NCBI GenBank assembly: GCA_023896275.1
Contig: MLDA01000010.1
Location: 1-64,000 of the forward strand
From: Kocuria rosea subsp. polaris
GTDB taxonomy: Bacteria > Actinomycetota > Actinomycetes > Actinomycetales > Micrococcaceae
DNA: 64,000 bases
Direction of reading: 5' to 3'
Part shown: piece after piece, positions 19,394 through 28,054 of the stretch
How positions within the stretch are numbered: the stretch's first letter is position 1
How the letters are laid out: every line of letters starts with the position of its first letter
Position numbers and translations under genes: made by a program
Notes under the pieces: model-generated
Database searches by the model: none
Told to the model about the DNA's origin: nothing
The model's input: only the letters and a program-made list of their open reading frames with translations

Positions 19394-20910
19394 ACCCTGA
19401 TCCTCGGGTCGATGACGGCGTAGAAGATGTCGGCCAGCAGGTTGAACAAGATCGCTGCGGTTCCAGTGATGAGGAAGAACGCCATCACCGGGTTCGGGTC
19501 GACCTCGCGCAGGCCGGTCATGAAGAGTTCCCCCATGCCCTTCCAGCCGAAGACGGCCTCGGTGATGACAGCGCCGCCGATAAGTGCGGCGAAGTCGAAC
19601 GCTGCAATCGTCGCGATCGGGATCAACGCGTTGCGGAACGCGTGGCGGAAGATCACCGTTCGCTCCGGCAGGCCCTTGGAGCGGGCCGTGCGAATGTAGT
19701 CCTGACCGCCAACCTCCAGCATCGAAGAGCGGGTGTAGCGGCTGTAGCTGGCCAGGGAGATGATCGTCAGCAGGATCGTCGGCAGCAGGAGCTGGGTGCC
19801 CTGATCCAGCATGGTCTGCCAGAAGTCACCGCCGAAGTTCGGCGTCTGTGAACCGATCGTCGCGATGGGACGTGGTTTCATGCCGAGGAAGCCCGGCCAG
19901 GCGCGGAACACGTGGTCGAGGACGGTCAGCCCGGCGCCGACCACGCCTGTGACCACGCTGACGCCCGCCGCGGCACCGCTGTATCGTCCACCCATGCTCC
20001 GACCGACGAACCACGGGACTACCGCGGCGAGGACAAGCCCGCCGGCCATGATCCACCAGTTCATGTAGTAGAAGAACACGTTGAAGAGCGCGATCTGGAG
20101 CACGGAGACCAGCGCCGCCGTGATCAATGCCGGATAGAGGACCTTCTTGTTCCGCACGCCGACGGCCATCGCCGTCGCGCTGACAGCCACGGCGAACGTC
20201 AGGAATGCGACGCCGATGTAGCCGAGTTGCGGATTGCGGAAAAAGTTCAGCGACGTCAACGCGGGGAGGGCAACGGCAACGAAAACCGCAGCGGCCGCGA
20301 ACGTGATGATCCGGCGACGCAGACTTCCGGCCAGGAAGACCTGCATGAGGAAACCGACGATGAGCGCCGCAACGGCGATCTGCAAGAGGCTGAAATCCGG
20401 TTCGCGCACCCAGTTGTTGTATCCGATGGCGAGGTATTCCTTGAGCAGCACTGCCGCCCAGAAGACCGGCAGCGAAAAGAACAGGAACGTTGCGAACGTG
20501 ACACCGTAGTCAAGGCCCGAGTACTGCCGGATGGCGGTGAGGATGCCGATGGCCACACCGAACACGAGGGCAAGCAACGTCGCGAGCAGGACGAGCCGGA
20601 GCGTTGACGAAGCCGCCAGCTCCAGCAGGGAGTTGATGGAGACACCGGACCTGTTGGTCCCCAGATCGCACTGAAGTGCGAAACACTTGCCGACACCAGC
20701 GAGCCACGTGAGATATCGCTGATACCAGGGCATGTCGAGGTTCATATTGTCGCTCCGGCGTTCCATCAGGAGTTCGCGGTTTTCCGCGTTGCTCTCCCGG
20801 AGATCGCCGAGGGGGTCACCCGAATTGATGACAAGAATGTAGAGCAAGATGGAGGCACCGAAGAGTACGACGATCGAAGCGCCGAGCCTCCGAAGGATGA
20901 ATTTAAGCAC
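19390..20910 (-). CDS. Dipeptide/oligopeptide ABC permease (DppB type) with large internal insertion
   Basis: The product is 506 aa, whereas DppB proteins are usually about 310-340 aa. The N-terminal DppB hallmark (LKFILRRLGASIVVLFG, GDPLGDL) and the C-terminal EAA region (QDYIRTARSKGLPERTVIF) are both present. Between about residues 180 and 370 lie several extra hydrophobic helices not found in classic DppB. The GTG at 20910 is chosen over GTG 20943 because an AAAGGA lies about 11 nt upstream. It is cotranscribed with the DppC-type permease and ATPase. Confidence 0.87.
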   Translation of the reverse strand: MLKFILRRLGASIVVLFGASILLYILVINSGDPLGDLRESNAENRELLMERRSDNMNLDMPWYQRYLTWLAGVGKCFALQCDLGTNRSGVSINSLLELAASSTLRLVLLATLLALVFGVAIGILTAIRQYSGLDYGVTFATFLFFSLPVFWAAVLLKEYLAIGYNNWVREPDFSLLQIAVAALIVGFLMQVFLAGSLRRRIITFAAAAVFVAVALPALTSLNFFRNPQLGYIGVAFLTFAVAVSATAMAVGVRNKKVLYPALITAALVSVLQIALFNVFFYYMNWWIMAGGLVLAAVVPWFVGRSMGGRYSGAAAGVSVVTGVVGAGLTVLDHVFRAWPGFLGMKPRPIATIGSQTPNFGGDFWQTMLDQGTQLLLPTILLTIISLASYSRYTRSSMLEVGGQDYIRTARSKGLPERTVIFRHAFRNALIPIATIAAFDFAALIGGAVITEAVFGWKGMGELFMTGLREVDPNPVMAFFLITGTAAILFNLLADIFYAVIDPRIRV

Positions 20911-20967
20911 TGATGATGGTTCCTTTCGAACCAGCCGCGCCACCCGAGTGGGGTGGCCGGACAGGGC

Positions 20968-21000
20968 GCGGGGCCCGGCGCTCAGCGCGCCGGGCCCCGC
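20968..21000 (-). terminator. Intercistronic hairpin after the binding-protein gene
   Basis: A perfect 14-bp stem GCGGGGCCCGGCGC / GCGCCGGGCCCCGC with a 5-nt loop. It lies 24 nt after the binding-protein stop and before the first permease. It probably lowers permease expression relative to the binding protein. Confidence 0.65.
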
Positions 21001-21024
21001 TCCTGTTGGACGGCTACCTAGCTA

Positions 21025-22758
21025 TTACTCGGCGCGGTGCCAAGCCTGGGCGTTCCAGACGATTCCGTCCTGCGTCGCCGTTCCCTCGACGTTCTCAATG
21101 TTCGCGGCCGAAGCGTCGAGCCCCGGGTGCGCGAAGATCGGGATACCGAACAGGTCGTCCCAGAGCAGCTTCTCGATCTCCTTCGTCTGCTCGAGGTGGA
21201 CCGACTCGTCAAGCGAGGTCGCTAGGGTCTTCCAGGCCGCGTCGACGTCCTCGTTGGAGTACTTGCCGTAGTTCTGCGGCTTGCCCGTCGCGTAGATGTT
21301 CTCGCCGGAAGCGATCTGACCGGATCCGGCCCAAGCGAAGAGCGCTACTTCGTAGTCGCCACGTTCCTGCGTTCCGCCCGGCTGGAAGAAGTCGGCGTCA
21401 CCTGCGTCGACGATTTCGAAGCCGGCCTCATCACAGGAGGACTTGATCATGGCGACCTGGTCGGCGCGGCGGGGGTTCGGTGCCGAATAGCCGATGCGCA
21501 CTTCGGTGCCGTCGGCGCCTTCTGCCTCAACGATCTCCTTGGCACCCTCGATGTCGACCTCGTCGTAACGGCCGTCATAGGCGGCCTCGACGACTTCACT
21601 GTAGTTCTCCTGGAACGGGAAGACTTCACGTGCGTTGAAGACCTCGGCATCCGGGTTGATCGGCTGGATGAGGTTCTCGACGATTTGCTGGCGCGGCACG
21701 CACATGGCGAACGCCTCGCGCAGTTTGAGGTTGTCGGCGAACAGCGCACCATCAACGAAGTTGAAGTCGAGGTGCTCCCACGTCAGAGTGTCCCCCTGGT
21801 GGATGTTCACCTTGTCGCCGAGCCCTTCGAGCTGGCTCAGCGTGTCGACCGTCGGCTGAGGAGCGATGACGTCGAGGTCACCGTTGTCGAGCGCCTGGAC
21901 CATCGCCCCCTGATCGACGAAGCGGAAGGTCAGCTCGTCGTTGGCGGCCGCCTCGCCGTAGTAGTTCTCGTTCGGCAGGAGCGTCAGCGACTGGCCGGCC
22001 TGCCAAGAACCAAACTTGTAGGCACCGCTCACGGGGACCAGTTCCTCGTCCGGCAAGGTGCCGGGATCCGAGTGCCAGCCGGTGTTCCAGAACTCGGCAG
22101 CATCAGCGAGAGCATCCGAGTCCTCGTCACGTACAGCCTGAACGAACTCCTCCGTGGTCAGCCCGCCCTGCTCGGCGACCACGTGGGCTGGGTGCAGCAT
22201 CCAGGTCTGGATCTGCCAGTCCGGGTGCGGGTCGGCGTACTCGACGGTGAACGTCTTGCCGTCCCAGTCACCCTGCGGTCCCTCGGGGACTTCGTCGCCG
22301 AGGTCCGCAGACACCGCGTTGAACAAGGGCGAATCGCCCTTGGCCAGATTCGTGTTCTGAACCGCCCATGCGAGCACGGAGTCCGCGACGGTGATCGGCG
22401 TGCCATCGGACCAGGCCGCGTCTTCGGCGATCGTGTACTCGATGGTCATCGGGTCTTCGCTGATGAGCTCGAAGGAGCCCAGGTCCTCATTCGGGAGGAT
22501 CTCACCATCGGTTCCGAAGTAGGTGAAGCCGGGCTGCATCCGGTCGACGATCGACGAGTTGTACGTGCTGTACGACTCCGGCGTAAAACCGTTGTAGCTG
22601 ATGAACTCGTTCGGCCCCACTGATACCGAAATCGATTGGTTGGCGGCCGGCTCCTCGCCTCCGTCACCGTTCGACGCCCCATCGGGTGCGCATGCGCTCA
22701 GGGCCAGTCCCAGGATCGCTCCTGCGGCCACTGCCGTGGAAATACGCTTCAGACGCAT
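21025..22758 (-). CDS. Oligopeptide-type ABC transporter binding lipoprotein (family 5)
   Basis: The product is 577 aa. The signal peptide (MRLKRISTAV..., lipobox LSAC, Cys23) is followed by an acidic linker and a family 5 solute-binding domain (YTIAEDAAWSDGTPITVADSV, VSGAYKFGSWQAGQSLTL, LREAFAMCVPRQQIV). The ATG at 22758 has a strong Shine-Dalgarno (AAGGAGGCGG). It is the first gene of the operon with the two permeases and the fused ATPase. The substrate could be peptides, but family 5 proteins also bind other ligands. Confidence 0.92.
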   Translation of the reverse strand: MRLKRISTAVAAGAILGLALSACAPDGASNGDGGEEPAANQSISVSVGPNEFISYNGFTPESYSTYNSSIVDRMQPGFTYFGTDGEILPNEDLGSFELISEDPMTIEYTIAEDAAWSDGTPITVADSVLAWAVQNTNLAKGDSPLFNAVSADLGDEVPEGPQGDWDGKTFTVEYADPHPDWQIQTWMLHPAHVVAEQGGLTTEEFVQAVRDEDSDALADAAEFWNTGWHSDPGTLPDEELVPVSGAYKFGSWQAGQSLTLLPNENYYGEAAANDELTFRFVDQGAMVQALDNGDLDVIAPQPTVDTLSQLEGLGDKVNIHQGDTLTWEHLDFNFVDGALFADNLKLREAFAMCVPRQQIVENLIQPINPDAEVFNAREVFPFQENYSEVVEAAYDGRYDEVDIEGAKEIVEAEGADGTEVRIGYSAPNPRRADQVAMIKSSCDEAGFEIVDAGDADFFQPGGTQERGDYEVALFAWAGSGQIASGENIYATGKPQNYGKYSNEDVDAAWKTLATSLDESVHLEQTKEIEKLLWDDLFGIPIFAHPGLDASAANIENVEGTATQDGIVWNAQAWHRAE

Positions 22759-23250
22759 TCCGCCTCCTTGTGTCTGCATGTGAATCACATGTCACTGTTT
22801 CTGGCCATCCCGACCTCCGTCGGTCCGACCGCTTCGCCACGCACAACGTGCGTGGCATGCCTCACACGAGAGAGACTAGTCCGTGAAACGTTTCTTGAAT
22901 ATAAACTTTCGTACCCTTGAGGCGAATGTTACCGACTCGCAACATTTCGTTACGTGCGTCACATTGGATCCCTGGGGGGTCGGCGGGCCGTTGTGTGGCG
23001 AAAAATCAAGGATGTCCTTCAGGTTGAAGATCCCCAATCACTCAACCGCGTCATGCCGGGCCCACTGAGGAGAGCGTGGTGAATCTTCAATCGGTCGGTA
23101 CGACGCCGAGCTCTCGCAAACAACAGGCCTGACGCAGCCGGGATGGTCGACCATTCGTGAGGAACGCCAGTTCGCCCTTGACTTTGCATAGAAATTCCAC
23201 TACAGAGAACCGTCGCGCGACCCCAGCAGCCTTCCCTTTGGACACGACGA
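22759..23250 (-). promoter_or_regulatory. Long leader/promoter region of the oligopeptide ABC operon
   Basis: About 490 bp without a credible gene, lower in GC than its surroundings. In the probable 5' UTR (22836-22856) is a perfect 9-bp inverted repeat GCCACGCAC-AAC-GTGCGTGGC. At 22885-22894 is the palindrome GAAACGTTTC, whose AACGTT core resembles LacI-family operators, close to an AT-rich TATATT on the minus strand. No terminator-like structure lies directly before the start codon. Confidence 0.4.
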
Positions 23251-23296
23251 CGGCGGGTGGTCCGGCGGCGCTTACGCGTCGCCGGACCACCCGCCG
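23251..23296 (-). terminator. Hairpin terminator of the MscS-related gene
   Basis: A 16-bp perfect outer stem (CGGCGGGTGGTCCGGC / GCCGGACCACCCGCCG) continues inward with five further pairs to a TTAC loop. It lies 36 nt beyond the stop at 23333. Confidence 0.75.
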
Positions 23297-23332
23297 GACG
23301 TCGAGCCGGTCGGAGCCGGCCGAGTTGAAGCG

Positions 23333-24604
23333 TTAGATCGCCGGTGGGCCGTCCGCCCGCGGGCCGGAGGCAGGAGGCGTGGTGGGAGGAGCCGTCGGTC
23401 CCGCCGCCGGACGTGGCGCAGGGCCGGGCTCCGAGTCGGCCAGATCGTCCAGGTCGACCTTGTTCAGCGTCCGCGCTGCGGCGTCGCGTCCGCCGAGGCC
23501 GAACGCCAGCGCAGCCGCGAGGGCGCCGCCGATGACGACCGCGCCGAACGCGAGGTTGATGATGGAGTCGGCGAGGCCCATGTAGCGCAGGCCCATCGCG
23601 ATGAATAGCGCGATGGCCGAGTAGCGCAGCACCTTGGACGCCAGGCCGTGGGTGATGAACTTGCCGATGAGCTTGGCGATCAGGAAGCCGGCCGCGATGA
23701 TGACGCCGCCGAAGAGGACGTTGCCGCCCAGCTCCAGGATCTCGTGGAGGATGTTGGTGATCGCCGGGAAGCCCAGCAGCTGCGTCGCCATGATCGCGAA
23801 GAAGATCATGATGGCGACCTGAACGATCTTGGTGATCACACCGGAGGCGCTCGCCCCTTCCGGAACGACGCCGAGGCTGCCGAGTGCGCGGTCGGTGCCG
23901 ACGCCGCGCAGCAGTTCCTCGAGCAGCTTGCCGAGGAACGACGAGATGACGAAACCGATGGTCAGCAGGATGCCCGCCGCGATGATGGCCGGAATGGCCG
24001 CCAGGAACATCGAGAGCATCTGCTCGGCCGGCTGTGAGATGGCCTCGATGCCGAGCACCTGCAGGGCCGCAATGGCGACCACGATGATGATGATGCCGAA
24101 AAGCAGATTGCCAATCAGGGAGGACACCTTGGCATTGGTCTCATGGGGATCAGTCGGCTCAGCGTCTCTCGGCTTGAACTTGCTGGTCAGTCTGCTCAGG
24201 TCAACGGTGGCGAGCGCCGTCTGAACGAGCTGGCGCACGATCTTGGCGATGACATAGCCGATGAAGAAGATGAAGCCTGCACCGATGAGGTTCGGCAGGA
24301 AGCCGAAGATGCCGCCGAGCAGACCCTGTAGCGGCGAAAGCGCCTGCTCGAGGTTGAAAATCTGAAGGATGGCGATCAGGCCGAACAGCCAGACCAGCAG
24401 AGAGGCGATCTGGCCGATGGACTCACCGATCTGCTGCCCGTCGTTCCCTTGCCTCTGCAAGGCCGGAATCTTGGCGACCGCCTTGCTGATGGCCCACTTA
24501 ACGGCCTTGGCGATGATCCACGTGACGATCAGGATGATGATCGCGAAGACGACCTTCAGGAGCATCGACCCCCAATCGATGTCACCTAGGAAGTTTGACT
24601 GCAT
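23333..24604 (-). CDS. MscS-related membrane protein (conserved TM-helix family)
   Basis: The product is 423 aa with about ten hydrophobic segments arranged as repeats. Related blocks recur: NLIGAGFIFFIGYVIAKIVRQ, AIIAAGILLTIGFVISSFLGKL and NVLFGGVIIAAGFLIAKLIGKF. These match the conserved TM helix repeat found at the N-terminus of some mechanosensitive channels; the MscS beta domain is not visible. The C-terminus is Pro/Ala-rich and polar. The ATG at 24604 has a Shine-Dalgarno (GGAGAAA). It is probably a membrane channel or stress-related membrane protein. Confidence 0.75.
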   Translation of the reverse strand: MQSNFLGDIDWGSMLLKVVFAIIILIVTWIIAKAVKWAISKAVAKIPALQRQGNDGQQIGESIGQIASLLVWLFGLIAILQIFNLEQALSPLQGLLGGIFGFLPNLIGAGFIFFIGYVIAKIVRQLVQTALATVDLSRLTSKFKPRDAEPTDPHETNAKVSSLIGNLLFGIIIIVVAIAALQVLGIEAISQPAEQMLSMFLAAIPAIIAAGILLTIGFVISSFLGKLLEELLRGVGTDRALGSLGVVPEGASASGVITKIVQVAIMIFFAIMATQLLGFPAITNILHEILELGGNVLFGGVIIAAGFLIAKLIGKFITHGLASKVLRYSAIALFIAMGLRYMGLADSIINLAFGAVVIGGALAAALAFGLGGRDAAARTLNKVDLDDLADSEPGPAPRPAAGPTAPPTTPPASGPRADGPPAI

Positions 24605-25012
24605 GACTATTTCTCCTTCCATCTCGGGCGAAACGGCCGGTAGCCGATTCGCAATGTTCCCCTTGAGCGTAAGAAGTTATGCGATACATCACAAGGGTTT
24701 TAACGAGTTAGAAGTGAAGCCGTGCCAATTCTTGAGCAAACAGGCCCTCGGTAGCAGAAACCGCTAGTCACTGCTCGCATCCGATCGGCGCGGCCATGCG
24801 GCTGGCTTGAATTCACTGGCCGCCGAGGGGTGGATATGCGCGATGGGCGTGGGCATCCAAGGCCGAATGCCCACGCCGTTTTCGCAGCCGGTCCTCACCG
24901 ATCACACGCAAGAGAAGAGTGAATTCAGATGCATGAAATTCATGATTAATTTCCGGCCAACAGATTCGCCGCGGTGGATCCGATTTAGTTATATTTTCAA
25001 GTCTTCGCTCGG
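24605..25012. other. Intergenic region with a + strand terminator-like hairpin
   Basis: 408 bp with no convincing gene. At 24846-24877 an 11-bp stem (GGCGTGGGCAT / ATGCCCACGCC) is followed by GTTTTC, so it looks like an intrinsic terminator on the + strand. No + strand gene lies upstream of it. A possible minus-strand promoter for the MscS-related gene is TTGTGA, 17 nt, TACGCT near 24670-24700. The rest shows nothing distinctive. Confidence 0.35.
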
Positions 25013-27391
25013 CTACCGCGCCGCGAGCCCGGCGACGTCCGCCGCATCGAGCGCGCCCGTGTAGAGGCGGACCTCGTCGACGGCGCCAGCGAACGGCGTA
25101 TCCCACCAGTTCACGCCGACCCCGAACACTCCGCCCGCGGTCGTCAGCACGTCCGGGAATCCGGACGCGGCGTGCACCAGCTCGCCGTCGAGGTAGACGG
25201 CGACGTCGCCGTGATCGACCGTGAACGCCACGTGGCTCCACTGCCCCGCGGGGATCCGCGAGCCCGCGTCGCCGTCGTAGTACTTGGTAGCCCCGGACCA
25301 AAGCATCGTGTTCCCACCGACGCCGCCGTGGCCCTGCGGGAGGAGGCTGATCCAGTTGTTCGCATCCCGCGCCCCGAAGAACGCGGTGGTGTAGGGGGTG
25401 AACTGCTCGGGTTTGAGCCACAGGCTCACGGAGTATTCGTTGCCGGAGAGCACCCCGTCGGGCAGGCGGATGCCGCTGGCCCCATCGAGCACCGCGGCCT
25501 GCCCGTGAACGCCGCCGGTGTAGGAGATCTGCCCGCCCGTGTTGTCGATCCGGTTTCCCGTGACGGTACCGGCAGCGGTGCGCGCAGCGGACTCCTCGAG
25601 CGAACCGTCGAACGAATAGTGCGCTGCGAGCCCCTGCTCGACCTTCGCCAGCACGGTCACGTCGAATTCCACGTCTTCGGTCAAGCCGCCGCTGGCGACG
25701 GTAGCCGTCAGGGTGGCGGCGCCGTCGTCCTGCCCGGGTGCGGGGCGGGTGACCGCGCCTTCCGCGGTGACGACGGACGGATCGGTGCTATCCCACGCGA
25801 TGCTCGCCCCGTGCGTGCCCCCGGTGGGCAGCTGTAGGTCGGCGACGACGGCGGACGTGTCGCCCAGGTAGGCGCCGCCGGCAAGGTCTGCGCTCACCGC
25901 GGCGACGATCTCGACGTCGCTCATCGGCGCGAGAGCACTCCCCCACAGCGAGACGCCCGCGGCCGACTGAACGCTGAACGTCAGCACCCACGAGCCCGAG
26001 GTCGGGTCCCAGTCGCGCGAGAAGCGGCCGTCGTAGACTTCGCCGTCGAGCGTGAGCTTGGCTCGGTCCTTGTTGTAGACCTGCCAGCGGCCCGACACGG
26101 CTCCACTGACGGTACCGTTCTGGTTCAGGCGGATGTCCTGCGCGCGGGCGACATCGGCGGTGATCGCCTTGCCGTGGTTGATCAAGCGGTAACGTCCGAC
26201 GGCGTCGCCCCGACGCACGTGCTCGAGCTCGGCGCCCGCGTAGCGGTAAGGCGCGACGACGGGCCAGCCGGCGGAGTTGAAATGCATCCGGTTGACGCGA
26301 ACGTTGTGGCGCTCACCCTGGCCGGGGAACCGCGCATGGAAGATGAGCAGCATCTCGCCAGTCTCAGGGTCGACGTAGGTGGTGTTGTGGCCGGGCGAGA
26401 CGTAGCCGTCGCCGAGGCCGGAGCCGGGGTCGCCGACCTCGCGCTGGAAGAGGTAGCTGCCCATGAGCTTGGTGCCGTAGGGCTCGATCGAGGCATCGTC
26501 GAAGATCGGCAGGTCCGGGTCCGAGCGGACCTCGCGCATGTCGTTGCCCTCGGCGTCGTAGTAGGGGCCCGCGGGGCTGTCGGCGCGGGCGACGCGCATG
26601 TTGTAGCCGCCGTCGGCGTCGAGTCCGCCGAAGGAAAGGAACATGAAGTAGTCGCCGGATTCGGCGTCCGGCATGATCGAGGCGCCCTCGATCCGGCTGT
26701 GGTTCCCGCCGGTGAGGTGGGTGCCGTAGCCCTGGCCGGGCAGCGGCACGCCGGTCTCGGGGTCGAGCTCGAGGCTGAAGATGCCGCCGGAGTAGGAGCC
26801 GTAGGTCATCCAGAGGTCACCCTCGTGGTCGTAGAAGACGTCGGGGTCGACCGCGTTGGGGTGGATTCGGCCGTCGTAGGGGGTGCCATCCTCACTCATG
26901 CCCTCACCGTCGCGGTGGCCCGAGCGCAGGATGATGCCGAGGTCCCGGTAGGGGCCGCCGACGTCGTCGGAGACGGCGACGCCCATCGCCGAGCGCGGCG
27001 AATCGCCCCGGCACGCGTTGTAGTACATGTAGTAGCGGCCGTCCGCGAGCTGAATGACGTCGGGGGCCCACAGGGTGTCCGACTCGGCCCAGGCGAAGGT
27101 CTCGGCGAGTTCGACCGTGACGTCGTCGAAGAGCGGGTTCTCCGCGGTGACGTGATTGGCCTCCTGCTCCCACATCATGAAGTCCTCCGTGCTGGCGGCG
27201 GCGAGGTGGGAGCCGAAGACCCAGTGCTCACCGTCGGCCTCGACGTGCGAGGGATCGTGAACCTCGACGTCGGTGAATTCCGGCGTCGGGAGCGGCGCCG
27301 ACTGCGGGGGCGCAGCGGTCGCGGCCGGGGCCACGAGCGCGAGCGACAGCGCGGCCACTGCGGCGGCTGAGAGGTGCATTCGTTGTCTCAA
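25013..27391 (-). CDS. Secreted GH43 endo-arabinanase-like glycoside hydrolase with LamG-type domain
   Basis: The product is 792 aa. The signal peptide is LRQRMHLSAAAVAALSLALV...ATA. The GH43 five-blade propeller spans about residues 35-350, with candidate catalytic residues Asp46 (VHDPSH), Asp182 (VDPDV) and Glu235 (RIEGAS). An arabinanase-type C-terminal subdomain (GRYRLINHGKAIT) follows, then an Ig-like bacterial domain near 545-630 and a LamG/concanavalin-like domain near 640-790. It probably cleaves alpha-1,5-arabinan outside the cell. The TTG start at 27391 has AGGAGAACCC directly upstream; ATG 27379 is the alternative. Two LacI-type palindromes flank the promoter. Confidence 0.87.
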   Translation of the reverse strand: MRQRMHLSAAAVAALSLALVAPAATAAPPQSAPLPTPEFTDVEVHDPSHVEADGEHWVFGSHLAAASTEDFMMWEQEANHVTAENPLFDDVTVELAETFAWAESDTLWAPDVIQLADGRYYMYYNACRGDSPRSAMGVAVSDDVGGPYRDLGIILRSGHRDGEGMSEDGTPYDGRIHPNAVDPDVFYDHEGDLWMTYGSYSGGIFSLELDPETGVPLPGQGYGTHLTGGNHSRIEGASIMPDAESGDYFMFLSFGGLDADGGYNMRVARADSPAGPYYDAEGNDMREVRSDPDLPIFDDASIEPYGTKLMGSYLFQREVGDPGSGLGDGYVSPGHNTTYVDPETGEMLLIFHARFPGQGERHNVRVNRMHFNSAGWPVVAPYRYAGAELEHVRRGDAVGRYRLINHGKAITADVARAQDIRLNQNGTVSGAVSGRWQVYNKDRAKLTLDGEVYDGRFSRDWDPTSGSWVLTFSVQSAAGVSLWGSALAPMSDVEIVAAVSADLAGGAYLGDTSAVVADLQLPTGGTHGASIAWDSTDPSVVTAEGAVTRPAPGQDDGAATLTATVASGGLTEDVEFDVTVLAKVEQGLAAHYSFDGSLEESAARTAAGTVTGNRIDNTGGQISYTGGVHGQAAVLDGASGIRLPDGVLSGNEYSVSLWLKPEQFTPYTTAFFGARDANNWISLLPQGHGGVGGNTMLWSGATKYYDGDAGSRIPAGQWSHVAFTVDHGDVAVYLDGELVHAASGFPDVLTTAGGVFGVGVNWWDTPFAGAVDEVRLYTGALDAADVAGLAAR

Positions 27392-27432
27392 GGGTTCTCC
27401 TCTTCGTTCGCGCGGCGGCGGGGGCCGCCGAG

Positions 27433-27476
27433 TACAACGTTGTAAAATAGGCGCGAACGATGGAATTCCAACGTTG
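27433..27476 (-). promoter_or_regulatory. GH43 promoter flanked by two LacI-family operator-like palindromes
   Basis: TACAACGTTGTA (27433-27444) is a perfect 12-bp palindrome, and CAACGTTG (27469-27476, extended as CAACGTTGTA) is a second copy. Their centres are 34 bp apart. On the minus strand a TTGGAA, 16 nt, TATTTT promoter lies between them, so one site overlaps the -35 and the other the transcription start. The AACGTT core and spacing suit a LacI-family repressor responsive to arabino-oligosaccharides. No such regulator gene is in the window. Confidence 0.6.
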
Positions 27477-27556
27477 TATATTGTGACTAGGTTCACAGAA
27501 CGCGGGCCTCTAGTCAAGAGCTTCCCCGCCGCGCGACGCCGCCCTACGATGGGCCC

Positions 27557-28030
27557 ATGAACGTGCACTTGGACGCAGAGGAGGCCGCGCTCGCGGGGAT
27601 GCTTGAGCTCCAGCGCGAGGCGATCGACGCGCTGCTCGACGACCTGACGGACGAGGAAGCCCGCCTGCGCCTGGTCCCGTCCCTGACGACTCCGCTAGGC
27701 CTGGTCAAGCACGCGGCCTTCGTCGAGGACGTCTGGTTCGCCCACCGGGTGGCCGGCGGGGATCGGGACGCGCTCGGCCTGGCCGCGACGGTGGATGAGA
27801 GCTTCGCGCTCGCACCGGAGGACACGATCGTGTCGGTGCGCGCGGCCTTCGCCGCCGCGTGCGCTCGCTCGCGCGACATCGCCGCGGAGCATGACCTCAA
27901 CGAGCGCTTCGCCTGGCGAGAACGCACGGTGACACTGCGCTTCATCGTCCTGCACATGATTCGCGAGTTCGCCCGGCACGCCGGGCACGGCGACATCCTG
28001 GTCGAGCAGATCCGGGCGCGGCGGACCTGA
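27557..28030 (+). CDS. DinB-superfamily (DUF664-like) protein
   Basis: The product is 157 aa and helical. Likely metal-site histidines occur at the usual DinB positions (LVKHAAFVEDVWF, LHMIREFARHAGHGDIL). DinB-fold proteins include metal-dependent thiol transferases, but the role of this one is unknown. The start is supported by a -10 TACGAT (27545-27550) six nt upstream. It is divergent from the GH43 gene. Confidence 0.78.
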   Translation: MNVHLDAEEAALAGMLELQREAIDALLDDLTDEEARLRLVPSLTTPLGLVKHAAFVEDVWFAHRVAGGDRDALGLAATVDESFALAPEDTIVSVRAAFAAACARSRDIAAEHDLNERFAWRERTVTLRFIVLHMIREFARHAGHGDILVEQIRARRT

Positions 28031-28050
28031 CGGGACCGCCGCGCCCGGAT
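28010..28050. terminator. Bidirectional terminator overlapping the DinB-like stop codon
   Basis: A perfect 15-bp stem ATCCGGGCGCGGCGG / CCGCCGCGCCCGGAT with an 11-nt loop. The left arm is inside the last codons of the DinB-like gene, and the convergent oxidoreductase stops 5 nt to the right. Confidence 0.7.
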
Positions 28051-28054
28051 GGAT

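Noticed and set aside
25013-27568. 851-aa version of the GH43 protein starting at 27568
   Set aside because: The extra N-terminus crosses the promoter and both operators and hides the signal peptide; TTG 27391 has a good Shine-Dalgarno and gives a normal signal sequence.
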